Shown: in pieces, positions 25,501 through 37,301 of the stretch | How positions within the stretch are numbered: position 1 is the stretch's first letter | How the letters are laid out: every line of letters starts with the position of its first letter | Source: Vanilla planifolia | Taxonomy: Eukaryota > Streptophyta > Magnoliopsida > Asparagales > Orchidaceae | NCBI GenBank assembly: GCA_023846275.1 | Contig: CM043877.1 | Location: forward strand, 12,321,107-12,385,106 | Direction: 5' to 3' | Length of the DNA: 64,000 nucleotides | Position numbers and translations under genes: made by a program | The notes under the pieces: model-generated | Databases searched by the model: none | Told to the model about the DNA's origin: nothing | Seen by the model: the letters and a program-made list of their open reading frames with translations, nothing else

Positions 25501-28500
25501 TTTTAAATATATTAAATTAGTTAAAAAAAATTAGATGATTTAAAAAATTTAATGAGTTATTAACTATGGAAATGAGTTTATCCAAAGAATTATATTCTTT
25601 CACTATTTAAAAACCTTTCATAAAGACATCTGAATTTTGAAAGAAGACAATTGTAGTTACACATGTTTTAGATTTATCACTCTGTGTTACATAATAATAT
25701 CATTAATGTTGGGTTTTTTACTTTATGAAGGATTAGAGCATCATAAAAAATTACAAGCAAATACTAATGATGATGGAACTAATAAATATTTCTCATATAT
25801 ATCTTTAGATGTGTATTTTAATTACTATCTTTAATATGATATTATTCTTATTAGTTCTTTTGTACTTAAAAAATTCTAAATATATTAAAAAAAGCATCCC
25901 CCACTTAATTTTTGATTCACTAAAGAGAATTTGGAGAGAATAATTTCAAGCTTGATAAAGACATTTGGAATATCTCTAAAGGGCGAGATTTCTCATGGTA
26001 AGGCGAAATAATGCAAAATGGGTTACATTGTTAGGATAGTTGTATCATATAGTTAATTAGCTTGATTTAAATTTAACTTGGAGTCAATTTAAAGACCAAA
26101 TTCATGAATAAAAGACTCCAAAAATATGTTTAAAGAGTTCTACATCACTTATTGGGTAAGACAAGTTATTAAAGTTATTTATGAAGCATGTCAAAGTAAC
26201 AAAAATCTTCTCAAAGCCCCCCTTTATACACCAAATTTATAGAAAGAGAGGTGCCAACTTTTTGCTATTACTCGTGTGCTTAGGTTTTGATAAATATTCT
26301 TTAATTTGAATTTAAATCATATTTTCTAAGTTATTGACTCATCCCTCTTTTATGGGATAATTAGATTTCTTTATTGATAAAATTTGTATTTAAGTAAATT
26401 ATTGGATGGAATAAAACTTGGTGATTTAGAATTTGAATACAAGATACAATTGAAGTACGCATGACCACCCTTTCTCTCTCTAACCTTCAACAAAAGACCA
26501 ACCTTCTCTTTCTCTCCTCCTGATTTCACAATACTCCCAAGAATATCTCATTTTCCTTATCTAGGCACAAACTTTCACTTAAACCCAACCCTAGCTTTTC
26601 TCCTAGCTCAATTAAGGACCCAATAAATCATAAAATCAAAACCTCTCGCCTTACCTAATAAAATCTTCTCTCCCTTATGTCATCTTCTTCCTCCACATCA
26701 TAATTTTCTCTCATTATCTCAATCACATACAACCACTTTGGCTACCCCTTATTCTCTAGATCATCATTCCATACCAATACAAGTCCTTCCCCATCATCTC
26801 ATTCTCTAAAAAACCCTAAAACAAGCCTTAAACCTAAACAAACCTATTTTCTCTTTATAGCCCAAATTCTCTCAAGTCCATGGTTGAATCTTCCAACATT
26901 GCTAAACTTATTTCTCACATCATTTTGAACCTAACCAAACAATACTCCCCATAAGAAACAATAAATCCAAGCCTGTCTTTAAGAAACTCATAATTTCTTT
27001 CTCTAGCAATCCCAAACTTCATCAAAAGAACCTCTCAAGTAACCCAATTTATCTTCTCACACACCTTGTATTCTCTTTTTAGCCCCTTGACTGAAAAACA
27101 TATGATTTTTCACATTATCACTTTCTCTTCTATTCCATCTTCTTCTTTTACAATTTGGTCATCACTTCTACCAACAATGAAGTCACACCACCATCTCCTA
27201 TAATCAAGAAGTCCCAAGGAAGTTCAAAAGGTAAGGACAATCTCCTCTTCTAGGAAAACAGCCAAATCAGAAAAAATACTAAGGCCACACTCAAGACTAA
27301 AGCAAACCTGCAGGCATCAAGGTAATTCAAGGCAAGCCCTTGAAGAAGCAAAGCTTAAAGAACTTTAGTTGGCCAATCAGTACATCAGCCACCCTAAACA
27401 ACAAGACTTATGAATAGGAGGATAAGGGTTCCTCCATAAAGCAAAAGAATTTTTTGGTAAGGTACACGAAAAGCTTTCAATCAACCTAACCCAAGTTGAA
27501 GTACCAGACTCATCATGAATGTGAATCAGTTAATAAAACATTCTTCTAATGTCAGATGGGAAAAGTTAAAAACAAAATAAACCCTTAATTTGGCCTTAAG
27601 AATACAAATCCTCCCCCCTTCACACCTCTTTTACACCTTGGCTAAGATTAACAATTACCAAACCTTACAATTGGCCAAAAAGCTCCTTTGCAAACAATTT
27701 TACAGGCCATAAACACTTAATTACGCTCATCAAGATCTACAATCACCTAATATGATTGTTATATACGATGGAACAGGTTCAGGGTTTCAAATTTTCTAAT
27801 CCTCTCATGATATGTCCAAGGTGCATATGCTGTATTTTCAAGCATCAACCTTCAAGTCTATCATCCTTGATAGTAAATTCATGGCATGTCTAAATTTATA
27901 GGGCATCTAAAGAACATAGGGTGTAAGAAGATAACAACTTGCATCCTTTTTTCATTCTTTGTTGACATTGCATCAATGATACTTTCATCATGCAAAAAAA
28001 AAACACCTTTGGGATAATGGATCAATCAACCCCTATCTTGAAGAAGTTTGGAAGATGTTGCAACAGTAGAAGATGACCAAGGAGAGAGAACTGGGATGTT
28101 TTTATTGCTTTGAGGGCCCGCTCTTAAAGTTGCAGAAATCCCTTAGGATAGGCTTTCGAGCCAGGCTTTATCTTAAGTACCTCATACAAAGCTATTTAAA
28201 ACCTTATACAATGCTGCTAGCAGTCCTAAAAGAGCTTCTTAGCAGTTGGTTAGCCTTAATCCATCCTGTGTGATGATCCAAGACTTCCCAAATATTCAAT
28301 CTCAACAATAGATGAATTATAGCTATCGTGGGTTCATGCTGGTTTGTATTTCTGTCCAACTCTTTCATTTAAGAATCAGGATTGTACGTGGCATAGACTG
28401 AAAGATTTGATGCCTCAACATCATGCAACAGTTTCTTCAGGTTATAAACAATTTATTGTCATATTGCTACTAGACGCTTCTCTTGGCTTGATCCTCGTGT

Positions 28501-31500
28501 CCAATGATTTAATCTACAAAATATCATCTACAATTTTCATCATTTGACTGGACGATCTAGATTGATTTTCAAGTGATTTCATAACCAAATAGCATTCTTG
28601 ACTCTTCTGCCTTTATTTGATCAATGGATTACGGCTCCATTTAGGACTTTGCACAAAATAAATCTTTGTTAGTATAACATTTGATTGAAAAATATCCATA
28701 TTCTTTATTTGCCTTTGACATTGATAAGAATACTGATCTTCAGTCATCTATTACCAAAATCTTGCATATGTAGAACTTCTCATTTTAGTAAATGATGTCT
28801 ATATCAGAATTTTACACATACAGAACCCCCATTACTTATTGCCTAGAAACAACAACAATTCAATCATAAAAGAAAAGCATATTTTTTCAACTTTCCCAAC
28901 TAATAGATGGAGGACTCATATACAAGAAAAAGTAGGTTCTTAAATAGAGAAATTATTATCATTCCCCCCCCCCCCCCCTCACTCACTTCTTGCATTTCTT
29001 TTTACACTATCTTTGAACTTCACAAGCCTCTCTCTCAACTTGGATATCAACTTTCCGCTCTCTTAACCCAAGCTTTACCTCTTTGAAGTCTTGATAAGAC
29101 TAAAATTTTGACTTGTAAACTAATAATAGAGCTTTGGCACATGAAGATTTCATGGACAATAGAGAGAGAAACAAAGGATTTGAGAAATTTTCATTACATA
29201 ACAAACCATGACTATATAACTGAAGTTAAAGACTCTACTTTTGAACCAGAAGTATAGATTATAAACAAAAGAAACCCATTTTTCTCCTATTGAATAGACT
29301 TCAAGACGAACAAACATCTTTTCCAATTATCCTAATACAAAACTATAAGCACTATTAAAAGCTGCCAACAAGCAGCATGAAATTTCTTGGTCAGTTAGCT
29401 CACTTAAAGGTATCTCTTAATGCTTGTAAGCACTTCAATTTTGATCGACTAAACACAAATTAATAGATGATTTAGTGAAAAAAATATTAAGAAAATGAAG
29501 AACTAATAAAAAAATAGTTATTCAAGAAGTTTCACAAGGGCATTATGATATTCACACATAATGAACATTTAATCGTGGAAATTAAACACATTATGTCATA
29601 GAAAATAAAAATAAAGTTAAAATTATAAGAAGAAAATTTTAGAAAAATATACTCACAATCAAAATCCAAAACTGAAGTATATGAGGCAGATGATTAAGAT
29701 TGTTGGGCCAGTTTAACACCAATGGATCCAATTAAAAACTTACTTCTTTGAGGGATTTGATAAACCAGAAGAGGCTAGTTGTCAAGGATAGATACTAGGC
29801 ATTGTTTAGTTAGTAAAAACATAATAGATTTTAGCTCATGCACAGCTTGAAAGACCAAAAATCACTAAAATTATCAGAATGACAGGAACTCAGGAGTCAC
29901 CTCTAACTCTTAAGCAACTTGATATAATATCACATCAAGCAAAAGTAAAATAATATGAAAAATACAAAGTAAGAAACAACTACAGAGATACATGGACGGA
30001 TGAGATGCTACAATGCAAAAATAAATAAATAAATAAATAAATAAAAATAAAAATAACTTTCAAGTGAAATTCTAACAGTTCATATATCCAGCATTTGTTT
30101 GTTAATTTAGTACTTGCCCTTGATTTTGTAAAACAATGCAGATAAACTTTTTCAATTTTTGCGTTGGAATATTTAACTAATTGAGCATTCCCATCTTACA
30201 AAATCAGACATATTTTCCAAAAATAAATAAAGAGAAAGTACCTGCAAAAGAAATTCTTCTTCAATGGCTTTGCCTGCAGCAGCCTCTTGCTCAGCTGCCT
30301 GTTTCCATCTAGTAATCTCTTCCTCAGCAGCAGCAATATCCATCATGAGACCTTCAATCTTTATCATCAACAGAAAGCATATCAGTTAATAAACAGAAAG
30401 TCTTGCAATTGAATGGAAAAAAAAAAGCAATTGACCAATTTACTATTTCCTAATGATGCTACAGGATAACCATAGCTAAAAAGAAAAGTTATCAATCTCA
30501 GGTATAATTACGCTTTCATTTGCAAGATGCTCCTTCGCTTCAAGTTCCTTTATTTGCTGCATTAGCTGCCGTATCTCTTTTGCTTGAGCATCCAAGTGAG
30601 TCTTAAGGAGACTGGACTCTGCCCTTAATCCAGCAAAAATTGAACAATAAAAAAAAGGTTATTAGCTAAGCTGAAAATTTTAATTTAGCAGAAGCTTTCA
30701 GAAATGTAACATCCTAAGCAGTTCTGCAATTACTGGCTAATCAATATTTTGTTTTTTTTATTTTATCCATAAATCTTACTATCTTGGAATGAATTTGTTT
30801 AAACCTAGATGAATAAAACATTACATGCAGTCTTGCACAAAGGTTCTGCAAAGCAAAGAAACTTAGTCCCCACCACCACCACCACCACCACCACCACCAC
30901 CACCACCACCACCCCAATCCCGACAGAAGACATCTCCTGAAAATGTGCCACCAATTCTACAAAATTGTTTGAACTAAATCTACTTTAAAAATGGCTAAGA
31001 AGTTAATTTTTTAAGGGCCAAACTAGTCAAGTAGTACAAGAACATACCATCAGAACAGCGTAATCAATTCCTAAAAGATGACACAAAGATCAAGAATGAA
31101 AAGGTTTTTTCAAACCTTCAAAGAGAATAGTAAAATCTTAATCACAATCCAAAGCATGAATGACCAGGCCATTGGAACGTTAAAAAAACCTTCCCAGATT
31201 TCTGTGCATAAAAAGAGAGATATTCCATTTTAATTCAGAAAATACCTTAGTATTAAAAATAAACAAAGCGATGAGAGATAGTTGCCTTATCTAAGAAGTT
31301 CAGGTCATTGAGACACGCAAGAATTTTGACAAATAAAATGTGTTTGGCAAAAAAAAAGTAAAGAGTTTATTATTGAAAACTTGTACAACAAATTAGAATA
31401 AAACTTAAGAACTGATCATTGAAAAGCACAACAGGAAGAAAATAAAAGAAATTCGTCCAAGGAAAAGTAGAATGACCAAATAGTTCATGCAATTGCCATA

Positions 31501-34500
31501 AAAAAAAAAAAAAATCCTATCCACTACTTTGTTACAGTTTTTGAAACTACAAAGTAATTTTGGTCAAAATTTATTTACATTATGTTACATTCTTTCAAGA
31601 GGAAAAAGTTGTTGGCCATATCAATTAGCTTGTCCTGCAGAGCCTTGAACTTCAGATGCTGAAGCAATCATCAAGACTTATCAACTTTAACCTACAATAA
31701 CATTAGATTTTGTGCATTTAAATTATCTTATGCCTACCAGCAACCTCAACAGAAAAAAGCTAGCTTAAATAAACATACAGTATAAGAAAGCTAACTAGGA
31801 CAGTTTTTTAATAGTAAAACAACTCTTTTTCACAGATGTGCAAAAATGGAGATAGGGTTGTCACATAAATGCATTCAAATTGCAATGTAGGTAAAATTTT
31901 AAGAAAGTGATGAATTAGGTTTTACTTTGTATGCATTACAATGAAGTTTTACATATACTCTCATCATGAAGTCCTACATTAAAAAAAGAGCAATAGAAGG
32001 TCAAAATGATATATTAATATTCTCCTTTACTTGGTTCCCCTAATGAAGCTAGTAAAATGGTTAGGACTAGGTCAACCTCGCTCAAATTCAATCAAGATGG
32101 TATGAGCTTAAACAGAATCTTCATTTGGTAGTAGAACACACGTTCATGTCTGTGTTATCTATAGGACAACTCTGAATCGCCAATTCCTGTATTTGGCTTT
32201 GCTTAACAAGGGACATGGATATAGAACTTATTCTATAGATAAATTTACTAAAGTTTAGTTTAACATAATCATTAGTGAATATTAAGCTAAATAACGAATA
32301 AATTGGTTTGAAAAGTATTTCTGTTAAGTGCTACTGAAAAGTTAGTTTTAATAAACATTGAAAAAAATGCTTAATGAAGTAATTGATATTCTGAAATAAC
32401 TCAAGTATCCTTTGACTTTTTGTGAATAAGGTTTTTTTAGTATTATTTAGAGAGGAAAAGATGTATTTTACTCACCCATATTTATTTTCAAACCTACAAT
32501 TAAGAACACAATCAACCAAATGCCTTAACATTGTAAAGCATTTTGAAACCTAGCTTTACAAAGAAAAAAATATTTAAAACATAGTGCCAAACTATGCATG
32601 AATGTGACAACATTGTTTATCAAATCCATGAACAATGAACATCATAATAAGATTTTTTATTCTTTTAGGATGGATTTTCAAACCATTCAAGTTTGCATGC
32701 AGGCCACATATGAGCCTATAAATCTATATGTGGTTCTCACTACCATGTCAAAAACAAAGTTTTTCATCCAACACAACAATATGATACCACCAAACAAAGT
32801 CCAATTATTGATGTACCATAGTCTTCAGGCATTAATAAATTGTAGAAGGAGCTCACTAAAGCTTACTAGGATTGCTACAAAAGTGTGCACACCAAATCAA
32901 GCAACGAAAACTCATAAACCAAAGAAAGTAAAAGGTACCATACATTTGAAAGGTTTTATTTAAAATGTTTGTATTAAGCTATGGTTATGATGCCAAACCT
33001 CATGCGTCATGCCACCATCTTCATTGTTATTGTTTATACCATTATGTTTATGGCTGTTTTTTTTTATTGTTATTGTAGGTAATCTTGTTTATTATTTATG
33101 TGTGAACAATTAAGGTATGATGGTTTTATGTGGTGTTGTGTTAAGTATGGATGTGTAATTGTGTATGGATGAAGAAGGGCTACTGTGTGCCCAAGAATCA
33201 AATAAGCATTGATGGATTACCTGTTCAATGGTTAAACAAATAAGAGCTGCAAAGTATGCAGTATGGATGATTAAGCAGTTTGCTAATGTGGGCATTGATT
33301 TTAAGGGAAGTTGACTATTGGAAGAAGAGAGCTTTTGATGATTTCAAGAATTCTCCAGCCATGAAGACTGTTCATCCCAGGTTGGGTAGACCATAGAGGA
33401 GCATGGTGCTCTCCAGCTTTGGTTTTGAGTGAAGACATTTCCCCTAGCCAGGTTTGAAGTATTCTAAAGAATCCTTGTATTTTTTTTTTCTTCTTATTTG
33501 TTTTGTAGACAATATAATCTCTGAAGATAAGCATTTCTTGACAAAAATTGTGACTACCTCTATGAACAATGAAACTCTTGCTGTAACACCTTTATTTTTT
33601 TTCCCTGAATTCAAACAATCTTCATGCAAACATAATAACCTTGCTAGTGAGCCACCATAGAAATAGCTCATGATTAACTTTTGTTCTAAGTTACAATTAT
33701 TTGGAATTAAAAATCCATTTGTTAGCCTACATACTTAGATTACAACATGATTTCCCAAGTAAATGATACTTAATTTCCTGCAAATTTAATAAAGTTGTTA
33801 CATGACTACAGCCAATTGCTAGATATTGATCTCCTCAAGATGAATGATCGCTTGAGCTGCTTGAATCTCAATTATTTAATGCTCTTTAAGGTTTCATTAG
33901 TTGTTCATAGAAACTTAATTTCAATTTTGAAGCATAAAGCCCATGTTTCAAACAAAAATGGATTTAAAACAGATCAATTGGATAGTTTGAATGCACAACC
34001 GCATTGCAAACAAAAAAAGGTTAATAATTTTTGGTAAGAATCAGATCAATCAAAAATTTTTGGACTGTCTAATCTGAACCTATTTTAATCTGCAAAAATC
34101 TGACCAATTGACCATTCCTAGAATTGCTCAGTGTTCGCAATTCATTGTTCACAACTATATTCATACCTTCCATGGTACTGTTTTGGGCTAGTTACAATTC
34201 AATTTTCATGATTGCATTCATACACCATGGATCTAGTAAACTACAGAATTTGAGCTCAATTGGATTTTATTTGGCTGAGATAAGCCTTTCTTAAATTGTG
34301 AATAATTTAGGCCTCATCATGCTTCAGGTTTTAGGCCTGATCATGCTTCAGGTTATCTACACATTTGTGCCAATCCAAACTTGCATGTTGAAAGTTTACA
34401 GAAAATCTACATAAAGTTCCAGCTATGCACAAATTTTAAGTAGACTAATATTTTTAGTGAACTGTACAAAGCCTAGTTTAACAGAACACTTCAGATATTT

Positions 34501-36561
34501 TTGAGTTTTACATTTTAGAGTGGTGTATTCTTCTTGATAATGCTCGCTTACAAAAGAATTTAAATGGTGAAATACAATAAAGAGAAAAAACATTTTGAGA
34601 GTAGTTAACGTAGAAGACATTCAAGAGAAATGCAGACAACTCCAAAGCAGTTGCTGTAAGGAACTTGTAACAATAAGATTGGGCATGCACATATAAACTT
34701 CTTCAGCAAATTTATTAACCAAAGGGCTGCCACTGCATTACAAAATACTTGCACATTGTAAATAATGTTTCAAGCTATGGACATCATACCTAAGGGCTTC
34801 CACCAAATGCCTTAGTTCAATTATCTCAATTGTTGAAGTCTTGACAGTGTTCTCCAACTCACCAGCCTTCAAAAGAACAAGAAAATCATAACAGATACTT
34901 CAAAGCTATGCAAAAGATGAAGTCTAAAGGTGAATGGATAGAAAATACTTATCACAAAAACAAAAAAGAAAATAAGAAACATTTTCCCATTAAACATTCT
35001 CAAGGACATGGATGACACCATTGTGATCTATAAATCAATAAGTTGTAACAAACCTCTTCAGTGTGAAATTTCTCCTAACAGTCAATTACCATGCATTTTC
35101 CTAACTCTTACGTACAGACATTAGTAGATTACATGATTTTCATCTCCTATTTGGCATAACTTCTGTTAACTAAACATGCCCAGTTAACATAAAATCTAAG
35201 AAAAAGTAATATCAAAATTTTACCAATGTATAGACTTCATCTTCCCCATTCATATGTGCATCATTCTTATCATGTCCGTTAAGCTTCAAATCTATTCCAG
35301 CCTCTCTGAGGCCTTTTTCTGCTACTTGTAACACCTCATTCGTCTTGCTCGATAGTGCACTTCTGAGCAAGGTTCCAATATGCTGCTTCTCTCCCAACAA
35401 ATCTGCCACCTTCTCCTCCAGCCACTTTACTTCTCGATTCCTCTCTTCAATCCTTAACCTCACTTTATCGAAAGCACTGCTGGCCAACTCACAAACAGAA
35501 ATCGTCCCTTCCAGAGATGTCTGCAAATTTTCATCAATATCAATTTCATTCCAAATAAATAACGAATCCGATGAATCCAGCTGATCAGAAGAACTCTCAT
35601 CTGCAATCCGAACAATTTTGCTGATCTGTTCGTGTGCTTTTGATATATGTTTCAAGTGATCAATTATCACAGGCCTTTGTGCATCCAACTTAGCCCCCAA
35701 ATTCTTTAACTTCGCGGCAGACTCGTTCCCAAAAAGTTTCAGCTCAGAAATTTCTTTCTCCATCTTTGAAACCCTTGAATCTCGTTCCTTAACCATGTTA
35801 GATAATAAATCAACCTCTGCGGCCTTCTTGGTTGTCTCCTCCCTCAGACCGCTTATTGTGGCCTCTAGCTGTGAAACTTCAATTGCAATCTCATAGTTTC
35901 GCTGCTCTATCTGCTCCCGTGCCTCGTCTCTGGACTTGCTCGCAGTTTCGATCTGTTTGATGAGCTCCTCGGTAATCTCATTTGCACGCTTGATGACACC
36001 ATATGCCACCGCCGGGAGACCGGTGTACTTTTGTGAGCGGGGGAGCCCACCGGCAGAGAAATTTTTAAAGCTGCTAACCTTGGACGAGATTTTGTCGATG
36101 CCTGTGACCATCATCTGCGCAGCGGTCTCTATTTCCGCCCGCAAGGAGTCCTTTTGCCTGAGAACCTCCTCCTTCTGCCGCAATGCCTCTTCTTTTTGCT
36201 TAAACGCTTCCTCATGCTGTCGCAACGCCTCTTCCTTCACCTTGAGAGACTCGGAAAGCTCTGAACTGGTGCGTTCCACCAATCGAGCCGTCTCTTCTTT
36301 CTCGCGGAGGGCCTCGTCGCGCTTCCTGATGACATCCTGGGCGAAGGCCTTAAGACGGTTGACAGAGGTCTGGAGTTCCGCGCGTGAATCCTCCGCGGCC
36401 TTGCGCGCGCGGCGCTCCTGTTCGATCTCGGCGATGAGATCACGTACTCGTTGGTCGGCGAGAGAGGCGTCGGAGGGCGTGGGAGCAGTGGAGTCGATGG
36501 CGATTTCTTCGTCTCCATCCACATCGCTGAGGACGGCGTCGCCTGACTCCTCGTCGGCCAT
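22522..36561 (-). CDS. Long coiled-coil protein, At3g49055-like family
   Basis: Five exons on the - strand: 36561-35224, 34866-34790, 30623-30512, 30358-30242 and 22863-22522, all GT-AG, with frame kept at every junction; 661 residues. The start ATG has a good context (GCGATGGCC). Residues 1-35 are acidic and Ser/Thr-rich; 36-160 and much of 200-410 are predicted coiled coil. Residues 109-139 hold a run of seven-residue repeats (KEEALRQ, HEEAFKQ, KEEALRQ, KEEVLRQ). A non-coil block, GLPRSQKYTGLPAVAYGVIK, sits at 172-191. Exon 4 encodes IEGLMMDIAAAEEEITRW and the C-terminus carries RYICWPWQWLGL (627-638), both features I recall from this plant-only family. Molecular function is unknown. GC falls from exon 1 to exon 5. 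Intron 2 is 4.2 kb and intron 4 is 7.4 kb. It shares a 740-bp divergent promoter region with STR11. Confidence 0.9.
28964..28978. repeat. Homopolymer of 15 C
   Basis: Unbroken run of 15 C, followed by TCAC. Length is prone to sequencing error. Confidence 0.9.
30017..30044. repeat. (AAAT)n microsatellite in intron 4
   Basis: About seven AAAT units followed by two AAAAAT-like units. Confidence 0.9.
30624..34789 (-). other. 4.2-kb intron 2 of the coiled-coil gene
   Basis: Lies between the AG|GTATG donor and a TTAAG acceptor. Holds the (CCA)n repeat listed separately. Short open frames inside (for example about 32598-32963 on + and 33301-33671 on -) have no recognisable domain and I treat them as chance. 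No transposon domain identified. Confidence 0.65.
30870..30913. repeat. (CCA)n microsatellite, 44 bp
   Basis: Nearly 15 perfect CCA units (TGG on the transcribed strand of the host gene), wholly inside intron 2. Confidence 0.95.
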
Positions 36562-37301
36562 CGCGGAGGTATTGATTTGAAGATGGAATTAGGCGATGCT
36601 CTCCGTCTCTCGAAGAGAAGAACCGACAGCAGCACCCCACCGCCACCGAGGAACCCAGTCCGCGGCCGGTTTATTCTATCAGAACAAGCACAACAAAGGT
36701 ATCGTTTTAACGTGGAAAATAAATGGTGTTTAAAAAAAATAAATTATAATATTGTAGACTAATATTTTAATTTTATATGTTAAATTTAAGTAATCATAAA
36801 TTCATATAATAATAAATTCATATATATTATATGAATTTATATATGAGAAGATTATCATTCTAAGCTTACAAATAAATTTATTTTTAATACAAATTAAAAC
36901 GAAATGGTGAGTTCAAACGTAATGAGTTCAAATTATTTATTAATTTTATGTATCTAAAAATAATAAAAATATAAAAATACTAATGACACTAAATGCTTGT
37001 TTATTTGATTTTTTTTATTTTTATTGCATATATATTACGTAAAAGTCCATTTAAAATGTTATTTTTTATCTTTTTATTGAACATTCAAAGTGTGCATAAA
37101 TAAAACCCAAAAATATAATCATACTTTAGGATGAAAAAGAATTAATTAAACAACATATTTATTTTAAAGTTAAAAAAATAAGAATTTTTAAATAAATTTT
37201 AAATTTGAATCACATCATATTAAATTCCGCATCATACGCCGGATAAAATTCTCCGGCTCCCTGCTTCGTGCTAAGTACCGGCGTCCGCTCAGCTCTTGAG
37301 C
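36562..37301. promoter_or_regulatory. Divergent promoter region between coiled-coil gene and STR11
   Basis: 740 bp separate the two start codons, which face away from each other. The two ends (about 36562-36680 and 37225-37301) are GC-richer and are probably the 5' untranslated leaders; the middle 500 bp are very AT-rich. There is no clear TATA box at a proper distance for either gene, which suits housekeeping genes. Shared regulation is inference from arrangement only. Confidence 0.6.

Larger units (their letters stand above)
22864..30241 (-). other. 7.4-kb intron 4 of the coiled-coil gene
   Basis: Runs between the CAG|GTAC donor at 30241 and the pyrimidine-rich GAAG acceptor ending at 22864. 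Contents: AT-rich DNA, a pyrimidine-rich tract at about 26460-27180 resembling the LTR-like tract at 3530, a 15-base C run at 28964-28978 and an (AAAT)n run at 30017-30044. Family proteins as I recall them join exon 4 straight to exon 5, so I infer no missing exon inside. Confidence 0.7.

Noticed and set aside
27180-28600. Possible LINE remnant in intron 4 of the coiled-coil gene (for example LVSNDLIYKISSTIFII near 28490)
   Set aside because: Resembles a LINE endonuclease-end pattern only over a few residues; no reverse-transcriptase motif could be read, so not listed as an element.
32040-32130. tRNA-like stretch in intron 2 (ATGGTTAGGACTAGGTCAACC)
   Set aside because: No cloverleaf can be folded and the T-arm sequence is missing.
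32598-32963. 121-codon + strand frame inside intron 2 of the coiled-coil gene
   Set aside because: No recognisable motif; antisense to the host gene and of a length chance can give.
35936-36580. 214-codon + strand open frame rich in Ser, Arg and Cys
   Set aside because: Antisense shadow of the first exon of the coiled-coil gene, caused by the Glu/Lys/Arg codon pattern on the other strand.
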